From: Methylobacter sp.
Lineage (GTDB): Bacteria > Pseudomonadota > Gammaproteobacteria > Methylococcales > Methylomonadaceae
DNA length: 64,000 bases
Reading direction: 5' to 3'
NCBI GenBank assembly: GCA_030684815.1
Contig: JAUXXQ010000038.1
Span: 22,692 to 86,691, forward strand
A program made the translations under genes and the position numbers. A model generated the notes under the pieces. It saw nothing but the letters and a program-made list of their open reading frames with translations. It ran no database searches and had not been told where the DNA came from. Every line of letters begins with the position of its first letter. Within the stretch, counting starts at the first letter, position 1. This document shows positions 7,917 through 15,585 of the stretch, in pieces.

Positions 7917-9025
7917 GAACCTTTATTGCAATGCTGTTGCTGTTGAGCCTGAACAGCTACGCCACTGAAAATACCATTAAAATTTCTGAGGAACACAGCG
8001 CCAACCTGGGCATCAAACTGGGCAAACTGGAACCGGTGACGCAAATTCCGCTGTTGTCGGCGTCTGCCAAAGTGGTGGTTCCGCCGACGCAGGAATATAT
8101 TGTCAGTGCGGCGCAGACCGGCGTTATCGATAAGCTGAATGTGGCCGTCGGCGATAAGGTCGTCAAAGGCCAGGTGTTGGCGCAACTGAACAGCCCGGAA
8201 CTGTTGACCCTACAACGCGAATACCTTAAAGCCGCCAGCACACTGCAACTGGCCGAGGCCACCTTTCAGCGCGATAAAAAACTGCTGGAAGAAGGCGTCA
8301 TTGCCGACCGCCGCTGGCAGGAAACGCGCATCGAATACCAATCTTTAGGCTCCGAAGTTAATGAGCACAAGCAACTGTTGGAAATGGCCGGGATGACAGC
8401 CGACGAGATCAGGCAACTGGCCAAAACCCATAAACTGACGCGCCAGCTCAATGTCTATGCACCGATTACCGGCGTGGTGATGGAGCGTTTGGCGGTCGCC
8501 GGAACCCGTATTGACATGATGGCGCCGTTATACCGCATCGCCAATCTGGATGAATTGTGGCTGGAAATCGCCATTCCGCAAGAACGCATGGACAGCGTTA
8601 AATTAGGCGACCGAGTGCTGATTGATAACGGCGCCGCAGCCGATTCGGCAGCGCCGGGCGCAACCATCACCTTACTGGGGCAAAGCGTCAACCCGGAAAA
8701 TCAGACCGTGCTGGCCAGAGCCGTGGTTGCCAAACAACGCAAAAGCATAGCACTGCGTCCCGGACAACGGCTCAACACCCGCATTATCCAAGCTAGCCAA
8801 CAAGCGGCGTTTAAAATCCCCAACGCCGCTATCGCCCAAAACGAAGGCCATGCGTTTATTTTTATCCGTAATGAACAGGGTTTTGTGGTGACGCCGATTA
8901 GCGTCGTCGGCAAACAGGAGAGTGAATCGGTTATTAAGGGCGACTTGACCGGCACCGAAGACATTGCGATTCAGGGCGCGGTGGCGCTTAAAGCCAATTG
9001 GTTGGGTTTGGGGAGTGACGAATGA
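7913..9025 (+). CDS. RND periplasmic adaptor (membrane fusion protein)
   Basis: A 370-residue HlyD/CusB-type adaptor with a short signal peptide (MRTFIAMLLLLSLNSYATE). The barrel-sandwich (lipoyl-like) halves are visible as GVIDKLNVAVGDKVVKGQVLAQLNS split into two parts and the later VYAPITGVVMERLAVAGT. They flank a helical hairpin (about residues 105-165). The beta-barrel and membrane-proximal domains follow (LWLEIAIPQERM). It bridges the inner-membrane pump to the outer-membrane factor. It overlaps both neighbours by 4 bp, implying coupled translation in fixed proportions. No extra Met-rich or His-rich metal-binding domain is seen, so the adaptor does not reveal the substrate. Confidence 0.88.
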   Translation: MRTFIAMLLLLSLNSYATENTIKISEEHSANLGIKLGKLEPVTQIPLLSASAKVVVPPTQEYIVSAAQTGVIDKLNVAVGDKVVKGQVLAQLNSPELLTLQREYLKAASTLQLAEATFQRDKKLLEEGVIADRRWQETRIEYQSLGSEVNEHKQLLEMAGMTADEIRQLAKTHKLTRQLNVYAPITGVVMERLAVAGTRIDMMAPLYRIANLDELWLEIAIPQERMDSVKLGDRVLIDNGAAADSAAPGATITLLGQSVNPENQTVLARAVVAKQRKSIALRPGQRLNTRIIQASQQAAFKIPNAAIAQNEGHAFIFIRNEQGFVVTPISVVGKQESESVIKGDLTGTEDIAIQGAVALKANWLGLGSDE

Positions 9026-12000
9026 TGTCCAAGCTGATTAGCTTTGCGCTGGGTCAGCGGCTGCTGATGCTGTTGCTGGTCGGGCTGTTGTCCGGCGGCG
9101 GCTATTATGCGTTTAAACATATTCCGATTGATGCCTTTCCTGAAGTGTCGCCGACTCAGGTCAAGATTATCGTCAAAGCCCCCGGCATGACCCCGGAAGA
9201 AGTCGAAGCCCGCATCACTGCGCCGATTGAAGTCGAATTGCTGGGCATTCCGCATCAAACTATGTTGCGCTCCATCGCCAAATACGCACTGACCGACATT
9301 ACCGTCGATTTTGAGGAAGGCACCGATATTTACTGGGCGCGCCAGCAGATTGCCGAACGCTTGAATACGCTGTGGGGCGATTTGCCGGGCGGCATTGAAG
9401 GCGGCATTGCGCCGATGACCACGCCGCTGGGCGAGATGTTCATGTTCACCGTCGAAGGCGGCGGTTTATCGTTAATGGAACGCCGCAGCCTGTTAGATTG
9501 GGTGATACGGCCGGCTTTGCGCACCGTGCCCGGCGTTGCCGATGTCAATTCGCTGGGCGGTATGGTCAGGAGTTTTGAAGTCATCCCCGACAACACCCGC
9601 TTGTCGGTGCGTGGCATCAGCATTGACCAGCTGGCCACCGCCTTACAAAACAATAACAGCAATGACGGTGCCGGGCGCATCACTGACGGCGAAGAAGCCC
9701 TGATTGTCCGCGCCGAAGGCCGTATCCTTACCTTGGACGACGTCGGCATTATCGTGGTTGACAACAAAAACGGCACGCCCATTACTGTCAGCGATGTTGC
9801 CACCATCAAAATCGGCGCGTTGACCCGTTACGGCGCAGTCAGCAAAAACGGCGAAGGCGAGGCCGTCACCGGTTTGGTGCTGAGTTTGCGCGGTGCCAAT
9901 GCCCGCCAGACCATTGTCGGCATTGAGAAAAAACTGGCTGAAATCAGCCCCGGCTTTCCCAAAGGCGTTGAAACCAAAGTCTTCTACAATCGCGCCAATC
10001 TGGTCGATAAAGCGGTCGATACCGTGTTACATGCCTTGCTTGAAGCCATTGCGCTGGTTGTGGTGCTGCTGTTGTTATTTCTGGGCAATTTGCGCGCCGC
10101 GTTGGTGGTGGCGCTGGCCTTGCCGCTGGCGGCTGCGTTTACCTTTATTTTGATGTACACGATGGGCATGTCGGCTAATTTGATGAGTTTGGGCGGCCTG
10201 GCCATTGCCATCGGCATGTTGGTCGATGCCGCCGTGGTGGTAGTCGAAAACATGATCACGCATCTGGCGCATACCGAAAAAGCCCGGCGTCTGCCGCGCC
10301 TGCACGTTCTTTACCGCGCCACCCGCGAAGTGGCCGTGCCGGTGGTGTCGGGCATTTTAATCATCATTATCGTGTTTTTGCCGCTACTGACCTTGCAGGG
10401 TTTGGAAGGCAAATTATTTACTCCAGTAGCGCTGACCATCGTGTTTGCGCTGAGCGGTTCGCTGCTGTTGTCGCTGACAGTGATTCCGGTAATTGCCTCG
10501 TATTTGTTGAAAAAGGTGTCGCACGCAGAACCCTGGCTGCCCCGGCAATTGCAAAAACTGTATCAGCCTGCGTTGGCGTGGTGCCTGTTTAACAGCAACA
10601 AAGTGTTTATCGGCGCGGGCGTTTTGCTGGCAGCGACCGTGCTAGTCTTTAGCCAAATCGGCAGCACTTTTATGCCGACGCTGGATGAAGGCGACATCAT
10701 TGTGCAATTGGAAAAACTGCCGTCGATTACGCTGGAACAGTCGGTCACGCTGGATATTCAGGTGCAAAAAAACCTGCTGAAAAATATCCCCGAAATCATT
10801 GATATAGTGGCCCGTGTCGGTTCCGATGAATTGGGGCTCGACCCGATGAGCCTGAACGACACCGACACGTTTTTGATTCTGAAGCCGAAAGAAGACTGGC
10901 GCATGGGCAGCAAAGAACAATTGCTCGATGAAATCCGCAGCGTGATGGCGCAAACGCCGGGCATTGCTTTTCAGTTTACTCAGCCGATTGAAATGCGCGT
11001 TTCGGAAATGCTGACCGGTACGCGCGGCGATGTCGCGGTCAAATTATTCGGCAGCGATCTGGCCGTGCTCAATGACAAAGCCCAGCACATTGCCGAAGTA
11101 TTAAAGGCCATCAGCGGCGCCAGCGATGTGTTCGTCAAACAAAATGAAGGTATGCAGTTTTTACAGCTGACCATCGACAAATCGGCGGCCGGGCGCTTAG
11201 GGTTGGACAGTAACGGCATTGAAAACTTACTGCGCGCGCAGATTGAAGGCTTGAAGCTGGGCGTGGTGCAAGAAGGCATCAAACGCACGCCGTTGATTTT
11301 GCGCGGCGACAGCAATACCGCGACCTTTGACAGCCTGCAAATTACCCTGCCCGATGGCGGCCATGTGCCGATTACCGCGATCGCCAAAATAGACAAAGTC
11401 GAAGGCGTGGTGTCGGTGGGCAGGGAACACGGCCAGCGCTTTGTGGTCATCACCAGCAACGTGCTGAACCGTGATTTGGTCAGTTTTGTCGATGAGGCGC
11501 GCGCCGCCGTGGCGGAAAAAATTGACTTGCCGATTGGCTACACGGTTGAATTTGGCGGCCAGTTTGAAAACCAACAACGTGCGGCGGCGACCTTGTCGCT
11601 GGTGGTTCCGGTCTCGTTAGGCTTGATTTTTTTACTGTTGTTTTCAACCTTCGGCTCAGTGCGCCAGGCAGTGCTGGTGTTGTCCAATATCCCGCTGGCG
11701 ATGGTCGGCGGCGTGTTCGCCTTATGGCTGTCCGGCGAATATTTGTCAGTACCGGCCTCGGTCGGCTTTATCGCGCTGCTCGGTATTGCCGTGCTCAATG
11801 GCGTGGTCATGGTCAGCTATTTTAACCAACTGCTTGCGACCGGCATGGACGTGCTGAAAGTGGTGCAACTAGGCTCCTCGCGGCGTTTGCGCCCGGTGCT
11901 GATGACCGCCGGTATCGCCGCCTTCGGTCTGATTCCGCTCTTATTTGCCTCCGGGCCGGGTTCTGAAATTCAGCGTCCTTTGGCTATCGTAGTCATTGGC

Positions 12001-12087
12001 GGACTGGTATCATCGACTTTTTTAACGCTGTTTTTATTGCCGATTTTATTCAGATTATTCGGACTGCGGCCGGAGCTAAAACAATGA
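9022..12087 (+). CDS. HME-family RND efflux pump (CzcA/CusA type)
   Basis: A 1021-residue proton-driven heavy-metal transporter of the RND superfamily. Twelve membrane helices are arranged as 1+5, duplicated. The start HIPIDAFPEVSPTQVKI is typical of HME pumps, with the Pro-Glu-Val-Ser-Pro segment after helix 1. The fourth helix holds GMLVDAAVVVVEN (Asp402, Glu409), the proton-relay motif that subdivides HME pumps. It resembles CusA-type ADAA/VEN helices more than CzcA's DFGLIVDGAV. The metal is therefore uncertain: a monovalent (Cu/Ag) or divalent ion. It is co-transcribed with its outer-membrane, adaptor and DUF3240 partners. Confidence 0.88.
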   Translation: MMSKLISFALGQRLLMLLLVGLLSGGGYYAFKHIPIDAFPEVSPTQVKIIVKAPGMTPEEVEARITAPIEVELLGIPHQTMLRSIAKYALTDITVDFEEGTDIYWARQQIAERLNTLWGDLPGGIEGGIAPMTTPLGEMFMFTVEGGGLSLMERRSLLDWVIRPALRTVPGVADVNSLGGMVRSFEVIPDNTRLSVRGISIDQLATALQNNNSNDGAGRITDGEEALIVRAEGRILTLDDVGIIVVDNKNGTPITVSDVATIKIGALTRYGAVSKNGEGEAVTGLVLSLRGANARQTIVGIEKKLAEISPGFPKGVETKVFYNRANLVDKAVDTVLHALLEAIALVVVLLLLFLGNLRAALVVALALPLAAAFTFILMYTMGMSANLMSLGGLAIAIGMLVDAAVVVVENMITHLAHTEKARRLPRLHVLYRATREVAVPVVSGILIIIIVFLPLLTLQGLEGKLFTPVALTIVFALSGSLLLSLTVIPVIASYLLKKVSHAEPWLPRQLQKLYQPALAWCLFNSNKVFIGAGVLLAATVLVFSQIGSTFMPTLDEGDIIVQLEKLPSITLEQSVTLDIQVQKNLLKNIPEIIDIVARVGSDELGLDPMSLNDTDTFLILKPKEDWRMGSKEQLLDEIRSVMAQTPGIAFQFTQPIEMRVSEMLTGTRGDVAVKLFGSDLAVLNDKAQHIAEVLKAISGASDVFVKQNEGMQFLQLTIDKSAAGRLGLDSNGIENLLRAQIEGLKLGVVQEGIKRTPLILRGDSNTATFDSLQITLPDGGHVPITAIAKIDKVEGVVSVGREHGQRFVVITSNVLNRDLVSFVDEARAAVAEKIDLPIGYTVEFGGQFENQQRAAATLSLVVPVSLGLIFLLLFSTFGSVRQAVLVLSNIPLAMVGGVFALWLSGEYLSVPASVGFIALLGIAVLNGVVMVSYFNQLLATGMDVLKVVQLGSSRRLRPVLMTAGIAAFGLIPLLFASGPGSEIQRPLAIVVIGGLVSSTFLTLFLLPILFRLFGLRPELKQ

Positions 12088-12389
12088 GCAACCAGCAATA
12101 TTTAATCACCCTCAATGTGCCGCAGAGTCTGGAAGAGGCGTTGGTCGACTGTCTGTTGACACTGGAATCCGAGCACGGCTTTAGCAGTTTTCCGGTCAAC
12201 GCCCACGATCACCGGAACGAAGGCTTGTCGCTGGCCGAACAAGTGACTGGGCGGCAGCAAAAAATGCGTTTTCAAATGTATATACCGGAGCAGGAATTGA
12301 CCGGATTATTGGCACAACTGAAAGCTGATTTTTCCGGCTCAGGCATCAGATATTGGGTATTGCCGGTCATTGAAAACGGGGTTATTTAA
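12084..12389 (+). CDS. DUF3240 family protein
   Basis: A 101-residue cytoplasmic alpha/beta protein, overlapping the pump gene by 4 bp. The pattern (YLITLNVPQSLEEALVDCLL, then GFSSFPVNAHDH, VTGRQQKMRFQ and YWVLPVIENG) matches the DUF3240 family, a PII-like ferredoxin-fold group typically encoded last in heavy-metal RND operons. Such proteins may sense or modulate the transporter, but no function has been shown to my knowledge. The conserved His residues (HDH) could bind metal. Confidence 0.8.
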   Translation: MSNQQYLITLNVPQSLEEALVDCLLTLESEHGFSSFPVNAHDHRNEGLSLAEQVTGRQQKMRFQMYIPEQELTGLLAQLKADFSGSGIRYWVLPVIENGVI

Positions 12390-12827
12390 GCAGTTTCCGG
12401 GAAATAATATCTCTGGATAACCGCTCTGTTCATTTATGGGTTGAATTCGCCACCCTTGCAAGTTAGACCTTCCAGGTTTTAAAAACCTGGAAGGTCTGCA
12501 TACAAGTATGTTTCTCGTCTGGACATAAAATCATCGTGAAAAATGTTTTCACGCCCACCCAGCGTGGCAACTGTCATGTTCTTTTCAGGAAATCGCCTTA
12601 CACATGCCGCTACTGCGGAAAAATCAGGTTAGAATAATCCCCTATACTTACCCAAACTGCACCCCCTACTTATGATGTTTCAATCCACATTCGACCTCAT
12701 CTGCCAAATGACTTGCCTCGCCGTAAACGACGAGGCTACCTGAAAGGATAACGATGCTAAAAAATCGTTGTCAATGTTGAACGAATCTCCCTGAAGGGGA
12801 GATGCCTCAAACCAACAAGGAAATTTG
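12390..12827. other. Intergenic region with several palindromes
   Basis: 438 bp without a convincing gene. It contains the dispersed palindrome at 12465-12497 and a hairpin at 12715-12736 (arms GCCTCG...CGAGGC with an inner CGT/ACG). A second hairpin at 12785-12803 (ATCTCCC, loop TGAA, GGGGAGAT) lies just before the batD-like gene. The paired hairpins ~50 bp apart resemble the ends of IS200/IS605-type relics, but no transposase is present. A 15-codon stretch ending at about 12634 (PYTCRYCGKIRLE then stop) may be the tail of a lost zinc-finger or HNH gene. Confidence 0.45.
12465..12497. repeat. Dispersed palindrome, intact copy
   Basis: A 33 bp palindrome with arms AGACCTTCCAGG and CCTGGAAGGTCT around an A/T centre. 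It is the same core as in the vapC insertion (4384-4416) and in the IS110 target (42273-42279 plus 43480-43505). The left flank GTTAGACCTT is identical to the left flank of the IS110 target, so this is an unoccupied potential target site. Confidence 0.85.
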
Positions 12828-14513
12828 ATGAACACTCTAAAAAAATTATTCTATGTACTGTTGCTGCTAAATTTGGCGTCCGCTCAAGTATTGGCAGCAG
12901 AAATCAGTGTCTCACTTGACCGCAACCCGGTCAGCCTTGATGAATCTTTCCAGATCATTTTTACCGCTAACGATACGCCTGACGGCGACCCGGATTTTAG
13001 CCCGCTGGAACAGGATTTTGAGCTGCTTAACCAAAGCCAAAGCAGCAATATGTCATTGATAAATGGGCAACTCAGCAAAAGCATGAAATGGACGCTTAAT
13101 GTCATGGCCAAACATCCCGGCAGCTTGGTGGTTCCGGCAGTGAGGTTTGGTGCCGACAGCAGCCAAGCGGTCAGTATTCTGGTGCCCCAAAATGCAGACA
13201 ATAAGTCTGTCGACAGTAAGGATGATTTGTTTTTGGAAGTCCAGGTCAGCCCAGAAAGCCCTTATGTGCAATCCCAAGTGCTGTATACCGCCCGCTTATA
13301 CCGGCGGATAGACATTACCCGCGCCGGCTTGAGCGAACCGGAGTTAAGTGATGCGGTGGTGGAAAAATTGGGCGATGACAGCAATTACAACACCCAGATT
13401 AATGGCGTAAATTATGCGGTTACCGAACGTAAATACGCGATTTTTCCGCAAAAAAGCGGAAGCTTGACCATCAAGCCGCTGGAGTTGACGGCAGAAGTCC
13501 CGCTCAATAACCGCCCGAGTTTTGGCGGTTTTTTCAACCCGCAAATGACCAAGGCTAAAAAAGTGTTGTCCAAAGCGCTGACGCTGGACGTCAAACCGGT
13601 TCCGGCCAGTTTTACCGGCCAGCACTGGTTGTCAGCCGAACAGCTGGAATTAAAAGAACAATGGTCGGGCGACACGCAACAAATGAAAGTCGGCGAACCA
13701 CTGACCCGCACCTTGACCTTATTGGCCAAAGGCACAACCGTTAGCCAGTTGCCGGATTTGAATAGTGGCACGGTTGATGGGCAGTTGAAAACCTATCCCG
13801 ACCAACCGGCGTTGCAAGAACAGAAGAAAGCTGATGGCTTGGTGGCTTTCCGGGAAGAAAAAATCGCCATCATCCCATCAACAGCGGGTTTTTATAAATT
13901 ACCGGCGATAGAAATCCCTTGGTTTAACAGCCAAAGCCAAACCATGGAAATCGCCAAAATCCCGGAAACCATGATCACCGTGGCTGATGCAGCCGGTACG
14001 TTACCGGAACCGGCTATACCGGCAGTGCAGGCGCATAAGGTTGATGTCGCGCCGCTTGCCCAGCCGACGCAACAAAATATCTGGCTGTGGATTTCGGCAT
14101 TTTTGGCGGTCGGCTGGTTTGCCACCTATATCCGCTTGCTGATCCTGTACCCGCCGAAAAAGCCGGTAACAGCAAAAAGCGAGCGTGAAATCAGCCTGCA
14201 AGACTGCGTAAAAAAACTAAAAAAAGCCTGTGCCGATAATAATGCGACAGCGGCTAAAGAGGCTTTGTTGGCCTGGGGGCGGCAAAAATACAGTACGCAC
14301 GAGGGCATATCTGTAGCGAATCTGGGGGTTATTGCCGAATTAAGCGAGGCGCGGCTAAGGGATGAAATCCTGCATTTAAACCACGTTTTGTATGGCAAGA
14401 CAACGGAACAATGGCAGGGTAAAAAACTGTTCCAGGCGTTTGCTGAAAATAAAGCCAGGAAAAAAATAAGCGATGGCGATGGCGACCAACTGGAACCGCT
14501 TTACCGCTTGTAA
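12828..14513 (+). CDS. BatD-like (oxygen tolerance) membrane protein
   Basis: A 561-residue protein starting at ATG 12828 with AAGGA upstream. It has a signal peptide (LFYVLLLLNLASAQVLAAE) and a long periplasmic part opening with ISVSLDRNPVSLDESFQIIF, the typical start of BatD. Repeated beta-sandwich-like segments follow. One membrane helix (IWLWISAFLAVGWFATYIRL) is near residue 425, and a cytoplasmic helical tail ends the protein. BatD usually acts with the MoxR-BatA-BatB-BatC proteins, which are linked to envelope stress or aerotolerance. None of those partners is next to it, so it may be an orphan or its partners lie elsewhere. Confidence 0.8.
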   Translation: MNTLKKLFYVLLLLNLASAQVLAAEISVSLDRNPVSLDESFQIIFTANDTPDGDPDFSPLEQDFELLNQSQSSNMSLINGQLSKSMKWTLNVMAKHPGSLVVPAVRFGADSSQAVSILVPQNADNKSVDSKDDLFLEVQVSPESPYVQSQVLYTARLYRRIDITRAGLSEPELSDAVVEKLGDDSNYNTQINGVNYAVTERKYAIFPQKSGSLTIKPLELTAEVPLNNRPSFGGFFNPQMTKAKKVLSKALTLDVKPVPASFTGQHWLSAEQLELKEQWSGDTQQMKVGEPLTRTLTLLAKGTTVSQLPDLNSGTVDGQLKTYPDQPALQEQKKADGLVAFREEKIAIIPSTAGFYKLPAIEIPWFNSQSQTMEIAKIPETMITVADAAGTLPEPAIPAVQAHKVDVAPLAQPTQQNIWLWISAFLAVGWFATYIRLLILYPPKKPVTAKSEREISLQDCVKKLKKACADNNATAAKEALLAWGRQKYSTHEGISVANLGVIAELSEARLRDEILHLNHVLYGKTTEQWQGKKLFQAFAENKARKKISDGDGDQLEPLYRL

Positions 14514-14576
14514 TTAGGCCTGATTTTTTGCCCCGTTCCCACGCGGCGCGCCCGTCATTAAGTAGGCAAGCCTATT

Positions 14577-14676
14577 TTTTACATTGGAGTCCAATAGCTT
14601 TAGCTATTGGCGGTAAAACAGCTAAAGCTGTTTTACTCCCAACTTGTTTGTTAAGAAACTTTTGAATGACTACTTA
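14577..14676 (+). repeat. Two-hairpin dispersed repeat, copy 1
   Basis: About 100 bp, nearly identical to the reverse complement of 63894-63993 at the window end. It contains two adjacent perfect palindromes: CCAATAGCTT/TAGCTATTGG at 14591-14610, and one at 14613-14636 with arms GTAAAACAGCT and AGCTGTTTTAC. A conserved tail (AACTTGTTTGTTAAGAAAC...) follows. Only two or three differences are seen between copies, which suggests recent spread. It is non-coding. Confidence 0.88.
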
Positions 14677-14732
14677 TACTCTGACCGGTCAAATTTGCGG
14701 AAAATGAAGCAGGTATAATACCCAAATTTGAC

Positions 14733-14982
14733 CAGCAATTCTCATTATGGGAATTCAAATAAAATCAAATAGATACTGATTTTATTTTTAAAATTCGAAC
14801 GCGTTCTACCGCAATACTTGCAAGGTAAGCGAAGAGTCGAATGGGTAGCAATATCAGACCCCTTGTTCTATAAGACTTTGCAACACCTATGAAAAATAGA
14901 ATTCTGTAAAATGAAAAATAAACCAGGGAATTTAATTTATAACGCTTTGATTAACATATATTTTTTATAATGAGAATTGCTG
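14733..14982. repeat. 250 bp AT-rich segment with 16 bp terminal inverted repeats
   Basis: CAGCAATTCTCATTAT (14733-14748) and ATAATGAGAATTGCTG (14967-14982) are perfect inverted repeats enclosing AT-rich, apparently non-coding DNA. It could be a MITE. Alternatively, because ATAATGAGAATT resembles a Fur-box half, it could be a pair of regulator sites. No flanking target duplication is evident. Confidence 0.5.
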
Positions 14983-15037
14983 TTCTAAGCTAATCCGCCT
15001 TGTCATTTTCAGAAGGCGCCTGCATTGACTGTTGGGA

Positions 15038-15406
15038 CTACTTTTTAATCGTGCGTTCAATTTGTAGAACAGCGTCAAGCAATGCTAATGAATTGCCTGC
15101 ATCCAATGCGTAGATTGTGCGTGTCATTGGATCGTATGACACCATAACGAATGGGTCTGCGGTGCGCTCAGTATTCCGGGGCGCTTGACGCTTGGAGCGG
15201 TAGGCTCGGCATACTATGCCTAACCAGTTCTCAAGCCTTAACGCCATTTGTACCGATAGTGCCGATTTACCGTTCAACACTCTGGACAATGCCGCACGGG
15301 TAACGCCGAGCTGTCTTGCTGCTTCGGTTATGGTCAATCCCAGCGCCGGTAAAACATCCTCACGTAAGGTTTCGCCGGGGTGTGGCGGGTTGTGCATGTG
15401 CGTCAT
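15038..15406 (-). CDS. HigA-like XRE antitoxin with unusual C-terminus
   Basis: A 122-residue protein starting at ATG 15406-15404 behind AAGGAG. Residues 1-63 are a HigA/VapI-type helix-turn-helix: HPGETLREDVLPALGLTITE, then AARQLGVTRAALSRVLNGKS and MALRLENWLG. After ENWLG the usual HigA continuation (AEXWLXXQ...) is missing. A segment of unknown origin follows (IVCRAYRSKRQAP..., later SYDPMTRTIYALDAGNS), perhaps joined by deletion or frameshift. HigA normally neutralises and co-represses HigB, encoded upstream. Here the upstream position is taken by a transposase remnant, so the antitoxin is an orphan. Confidence 0.7.
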   Translation of the reverse strand: MTHMHNPPHPGETLREDVLPALGLTITEAARQLGVTRAALSRVLNGKSALSVQMALRLENWLGIVCRAYRSKRQAPRNTERTADPFVMVSYDPMTRTIYALDAGNSLALLDAVLQIERTIKK

Positions 15407-15419
15407 GTTGAGTAGCTCC

Positions 15420-15560
15420 TTAGTGGTAATCAAGATAATCGATGATGATGGCCACCAGCAGACGCATTGGGAGTATGTCGAGCTGGAAGCGCCGGTTGAA
15501 CCGATAAACAAACGCGGCCAAATAGCGGGGGGCATATTTGGCGAAATTCATTTAAAGTTG
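15420..15560 (-). pseudogene. IS1595 (ISXO2-like) transposase C-terminal remnant
   Basis: Read on the minus strand, the stretch KYAPRYLAAFVYRFNRRF ending in YLDYH and TAA (15422-15420) matches the C-terminal tail of ISXO2/IS1595 DDE transposases, which typically contain YLxEFxYRFNRR. Nothing further upstream continues it in frame, so only ~40-45 codons survive. The stop directly precedes the Shine-Dalgarno sequence of the HigA-like gene, so an ancient insertion probably removed the cognate toxin gene. Confidence 0.65.
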
Positions 15561-15585
15561 AGCATCGTGCCCCTTGTGTAATGGC

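Larger units (their letters stand above)
14514..15037. other. Repeat-rich intergenic region
   Basis: 524 bp with no plausible gene. From left to right it holds the two-hairpin repeat (14577-14676) and an inverted pair GGTCAAATTTG / CAAATTTGACC (14687-14697 and 14723-14733). It also holds a ~250 bp AT-rich stretch bounded by a perfect 16 bp inverted repeat (14733-14748 and 14967-14982). It looks like a landing place for small mobile repeats. Confidence 0.6.

Noticed and set aside
12590..12634. Short frame ending CRYCGKIRLE as a zinc-finger or HNH gene
   Set aside because: About 15 plausible codons only, no start and no continuation; mentioned as a possible relic.
12678..12692. GTTTCAATCCAC, similar to part of some CRISPR repeats
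   Set aside because: Only one occurrence in the region and no spaced repeats or cas genes.
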